The notes under the pieces are model-generated. The model had not been told where the DNA came from. It ran no database searches and saw only the letters and a program-made list of their open reading frames with translations. The position numbers were made by a program, and so were the translations under genes. From RGIG3077 sp964490175 (GTDB taxonomy: Bacteria > Bacillota > Clostridia > Oscillospirales > Ruminococcaceae): 51,359 nucleotides of DNA. Location of the stretch: positions 1 through 51,359 of the forward strand of contig CAZBAI010000013.1 of NCBI GenBank assembly GCA_964490175.1, given 5' to 3'. Position 1 is the stretch's first letter. The number at the start of each line of letters is the position of its first letter. This document shows positions 50,114-51,359 of this stretch, one piece after another.

Positions 50114-50160
50114 AAAGAGAAATCGAGAGATTTGAAGAAATTTAAAGAGAAATCGAGAGA
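50114..50160 (+). repeat. Two 17-bp direct repeats upstream of the rplM promoter
   Basis: AAAGAGAAATCGAGAGA occurs at 50114-50130 and again at 50144-50160, separated by 13 bases, 40 bases upstream of the promoter. Confidence 0.8.
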
Positions 50161-50198
50161 AAAGAGCGTGATAGATTAAATTTTCGGCAATTTGCCTA

Positions 50199-50227
50199 TT
50201 GACATCTTAATTTGATGATAGTATAAT
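50199..50227 (+). promoter_or_regulatory. Promoter of rplM-rpsI
   Basis: TTGACA (50199-50204) and TATAAT (50222-50227) are exactly 17 bases apart, about 155 bases before rplM. Confidence 0.92.
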
Positions 50228-50381
50228 AATTAAGCATTGTCAAGGCGGGTTTGTCTTTTTTTGGCGTTTCGGTGCTGCTATTCAGCGCATTCAAGCCGTT
50301 TTTCATGATTTTTATGAATCGGAAACAAGACTTCTTGCGAAATCGTTTTGACAAAAAAATATTATACGGAGGAAAAACGAA

Positions 50382-50810
50382 ATGGCAACATATATGCCCA
50401 AGGAAAGTGAAATCGCCCGCAAGTGGTATATTATCGACGCTGCAGGACAGCCTCTTGGCAGAACTGCCGCAAAAGCCGCCCATATTCTTAACGGCAAGCA
50501 CAAGGTAACATATGCTCCCCACGCAGATTGCGGAGATTTTGTTATTGTAATCAACTGCGAAAAAGCCGTTCTTACAGGCAAAAAGCTTGAAAACAAGGAA
50601 TTTATCTGGCACACCGGCTGGATTGGCGGACTCAAGAGAGTCAGCTACAAGGAGCTTATGGCAACAAAGCCCGAAAAGGCAATGTACGAAGCAATTAAAG
50701 GTATGCTTCCTCACAACAGCCTCGGCGCAAAGTCGCTTACAAGACTCAGAGTATACAGAGATGCAAATCACAAGCAGCAGGCACAAAAGCCCGAGGCTTA
50801 TGAAAACTGA
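50382..50810 (+). CDS. rplM: 50S ribosomal protein L13
   Basis: The 142-residue protein is standard L13, an early-assembly protein of the large subunit. It contains KWYIIDAAGQPLGRTAAKAAHIL, FVIVINCEKAVLTGKKL and AIKGMLPHNSLG. The start follows CGGAGGAA. It forms the conserved pair with rpsI, 15 bases downstream. Confidence 0.98.
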   Translation: MATYMPKESEIARKWYIIDAAGQPLGRTAAKAAHILNGKHKVTYAPHADCGDFVIVINCEKAVLTGKKLENKEFIWHTGWIGGLKRVSYKELMATKPEKAMYEAIKGMLPHNSLGAKSLTRLRVYRDANHKQQAQKPEAYEN

Positions 50811-50825
50811 AAGGAGTTGCTTTAA

Positions 50826-51227
50826 ATGTACGAATCTAAACTGCAGTATTTCTACGGAACAGGCAGAAGAAAGCACTCCGTAGCAAGAGTAAGACTTTAC
50901 AGAGGAACAGGCGCAATCACGATTAACGGCAGAAATATTGACGATTATTTCGGCCTTGAAACCCTCAAGCTCATCGTTCGTCAGCCTCTTGCACTTACAG
51001 GCAACGTTGACAAATTTGATATTGTTTGCACCGTTTCCGGCGGCGGCGTTACCGGTCAGGCAGGTGCTATCCGTCACGGCGTTTCCAGAGCTCTTATCGT
51101 ATTCGACGAAGCTCTTCGTCCCGAGCTTAAAAAAGCCGGTTTCCTCACTCGTGACCCGAGAATGAAGGAAAGAAAGAAGTACGGCTTGAAGGCTGCTCGC
51201 CGTGCACCCCAGTTCTCAAAGAGATAA
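50826..51227 (+). CDS. rpsI: 30S ribosomal protein S9
   Basis: The 133-residue protein is standard S9: YGTGRRKHSVARVRLYRGTGAITINGR at the start, GGGVTGQAGAIRHGVSRAL in the middle and the basic tail ending APQFSKR, which reaches the P-site tRNA. Start after AAAGGAG. A terminator follows. Confidence 0.98.
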   Translation: MYESKLQYFYGTGRRKHSVARVRLYRGTGAITINGRNIDDYFGLETLKLIVRQPLALTGNVDKFDIVCTVSGGGVTGQAGAIRHGVSRALIVFDEALRPELKKAGFLTRDPRMKERKKYGLKAARRAPQFSKR

Positions 51228-51239
51228 CAACACATCATC

Positions 51240-51290
51240 GAAATGCCTTATATTCCTTGTATTTCAAGGGATATGGGGTGTTTCTTTTTT
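51240..51290 (+). terminator. Terminator after rpsI
   Basis: A 20-bp stem (51240-51259 with 51265-51284, several G-U pairs) is followed by TTTTTT, 12 bases past the rpsI stop. Confidence 0.88.
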
Positions 51291-51302
51291 ATTTGCCGAA
51301 AC

Positions 51303-51324
51303 AAATCCCCATTAAATCCCCATT
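51303..51324 (+). repeat. Tandem 11-bp repeat
   Basis: AAATCCCCATT occurs twice without a gap just beyond the rpsI terminator. Confidence 0.7.
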
Positions 51325-51359
51325 AGAGTTTTCATTTTTTGTTGATTGGAAAGATGTAC

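Larger units (their letters stand above)
50060..50381 (+). other. Intergenic region and 5' leader of rplM
   Basis: The 322-base gap holds a 17-bp direct repeat pair (50114-50130, 50144-50160), the rplM promoter and a leader of about 150 bases with small hairpins (TTCAT/ATGAA near 50305, CAAG/CTTG near 50330). An L13-type autoregulatory leader is possible but I could not match its consensus. No gene is seen. Confidence 0.5.

Noticed and set aside
50351..50375. TTGACA followed by TATTAT just before rplM
   Set aside because: The spacing is far too short for a promoter, and the stretch is the A/T-rich leader before the ribosome site.
7..51227. Mobile elements or a horizontally acquired island
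   Set aside because: No transposase, integrase, phage or plasmid gene is visible, and codon style looks uniform by eye across the window.

Overview
The window reads as a contiguous piece of a low-to-mid GC, endospore-forming Clostridia chromosome, most likely a Ruminococcus-like member of the Oscillospirales. The clues are a sporulation set (dpaA/dpaB, spoIIID, a CwlD-type amidase), type III glutamine synthetase, two secreted proteins with dockerin-type modules (an M6 metalloprotease and a CAP-domain protein), a BspA-type leucine-rich-repeat lipoprotein, and typical Firmicutes expression signals (TTGACA/TATAAT with 17-bp spacers, strong Shine-Dalgarno sites, a T-box, a preQ1 riboswitch). No phage, insertion sequence, CRISPR array or rRNA operon is visible. 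The species is inferred, not proven.

Layout. 0-10.3 kb is almost entirely on the minus strand: an ECF-like sigma factor, tgt, a coaX plus ECF-transporter pair (pantothenate), a NUDIX hydrolase, a zinc-ribbon/lipoprotein trio, uvrC, a WG-repeat protein, queT behind a preQ1-I riboswitch, and a family 2 glycosyltransferase. 10.4-14.4 kb (plus) holds a cell-wall amidase, radA and the dipicolinate synthase pair dpaAB with a sigma-K-like promoter. 14.4-16.8 kb (minus) holds a degenerate HPt protein, enolase and rubrerythrin. 17-23.2 kb (plus) holds glnN, secD-secF, a TIM-barrel isomerase and nrdR. 23.2-30 kb (minus) holds a rhomboid protease, a dockerin-bearing M6 protease and an acyl-CoA synthetase operon. 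30.2-34.6 kb (plus) holds an LRR lipoprotein, a MarR regulator, citrate synthase and a 27-residue membrane peptide. 34.6-41.9 kb (minus) is a leuA-leuC-leuD-leuB-ilvB-ilvH operon behind a T-box. The end holds an O-acetylhomoserine sulfhydrylase-like gene, a CAP protein, spoIIID, rmuC, alaX, tRNA-Leu(UAA), a structured RNA region, galT, and rplM-rpsI.

The most notable system is at 25.5-30 kb. A near-consensus promoter reads into a short leader with its own Shine-Dalgarno site and a 21-codon peptide in which ten residues are Val or Leu. It is followed by mutually exclusive 1:2, 2:3 and 3:4 RNA pairings, the last being an intrinsic terminator: a textbook ribosome-mediated attenuator. It precedes two acyl-CoA synthetase genes, the second of which is an in-frame fusion of a sugar-isomerase-type TIM barrel to the synthetase. 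My hypothesis is that these enzymes activate branched short-chain acids (isobutyrate, isovalerate) for reductive synthesis of Val and Leu, as known physiologically in rumen ruminococci, so that Val/Leu shortage opens the operon. The T-box in front of the leucine operon 12 kb away would then be a second sensor of the same amino-acid family.

Other regulatory RNA: the queT riboswitch pseudoknot includes the ribosome binding site, and an upstream 8-nt segment can compete for its tail. The stretch between tRNA-Leu and galT holds a cluster of strong hairpins with no gene.
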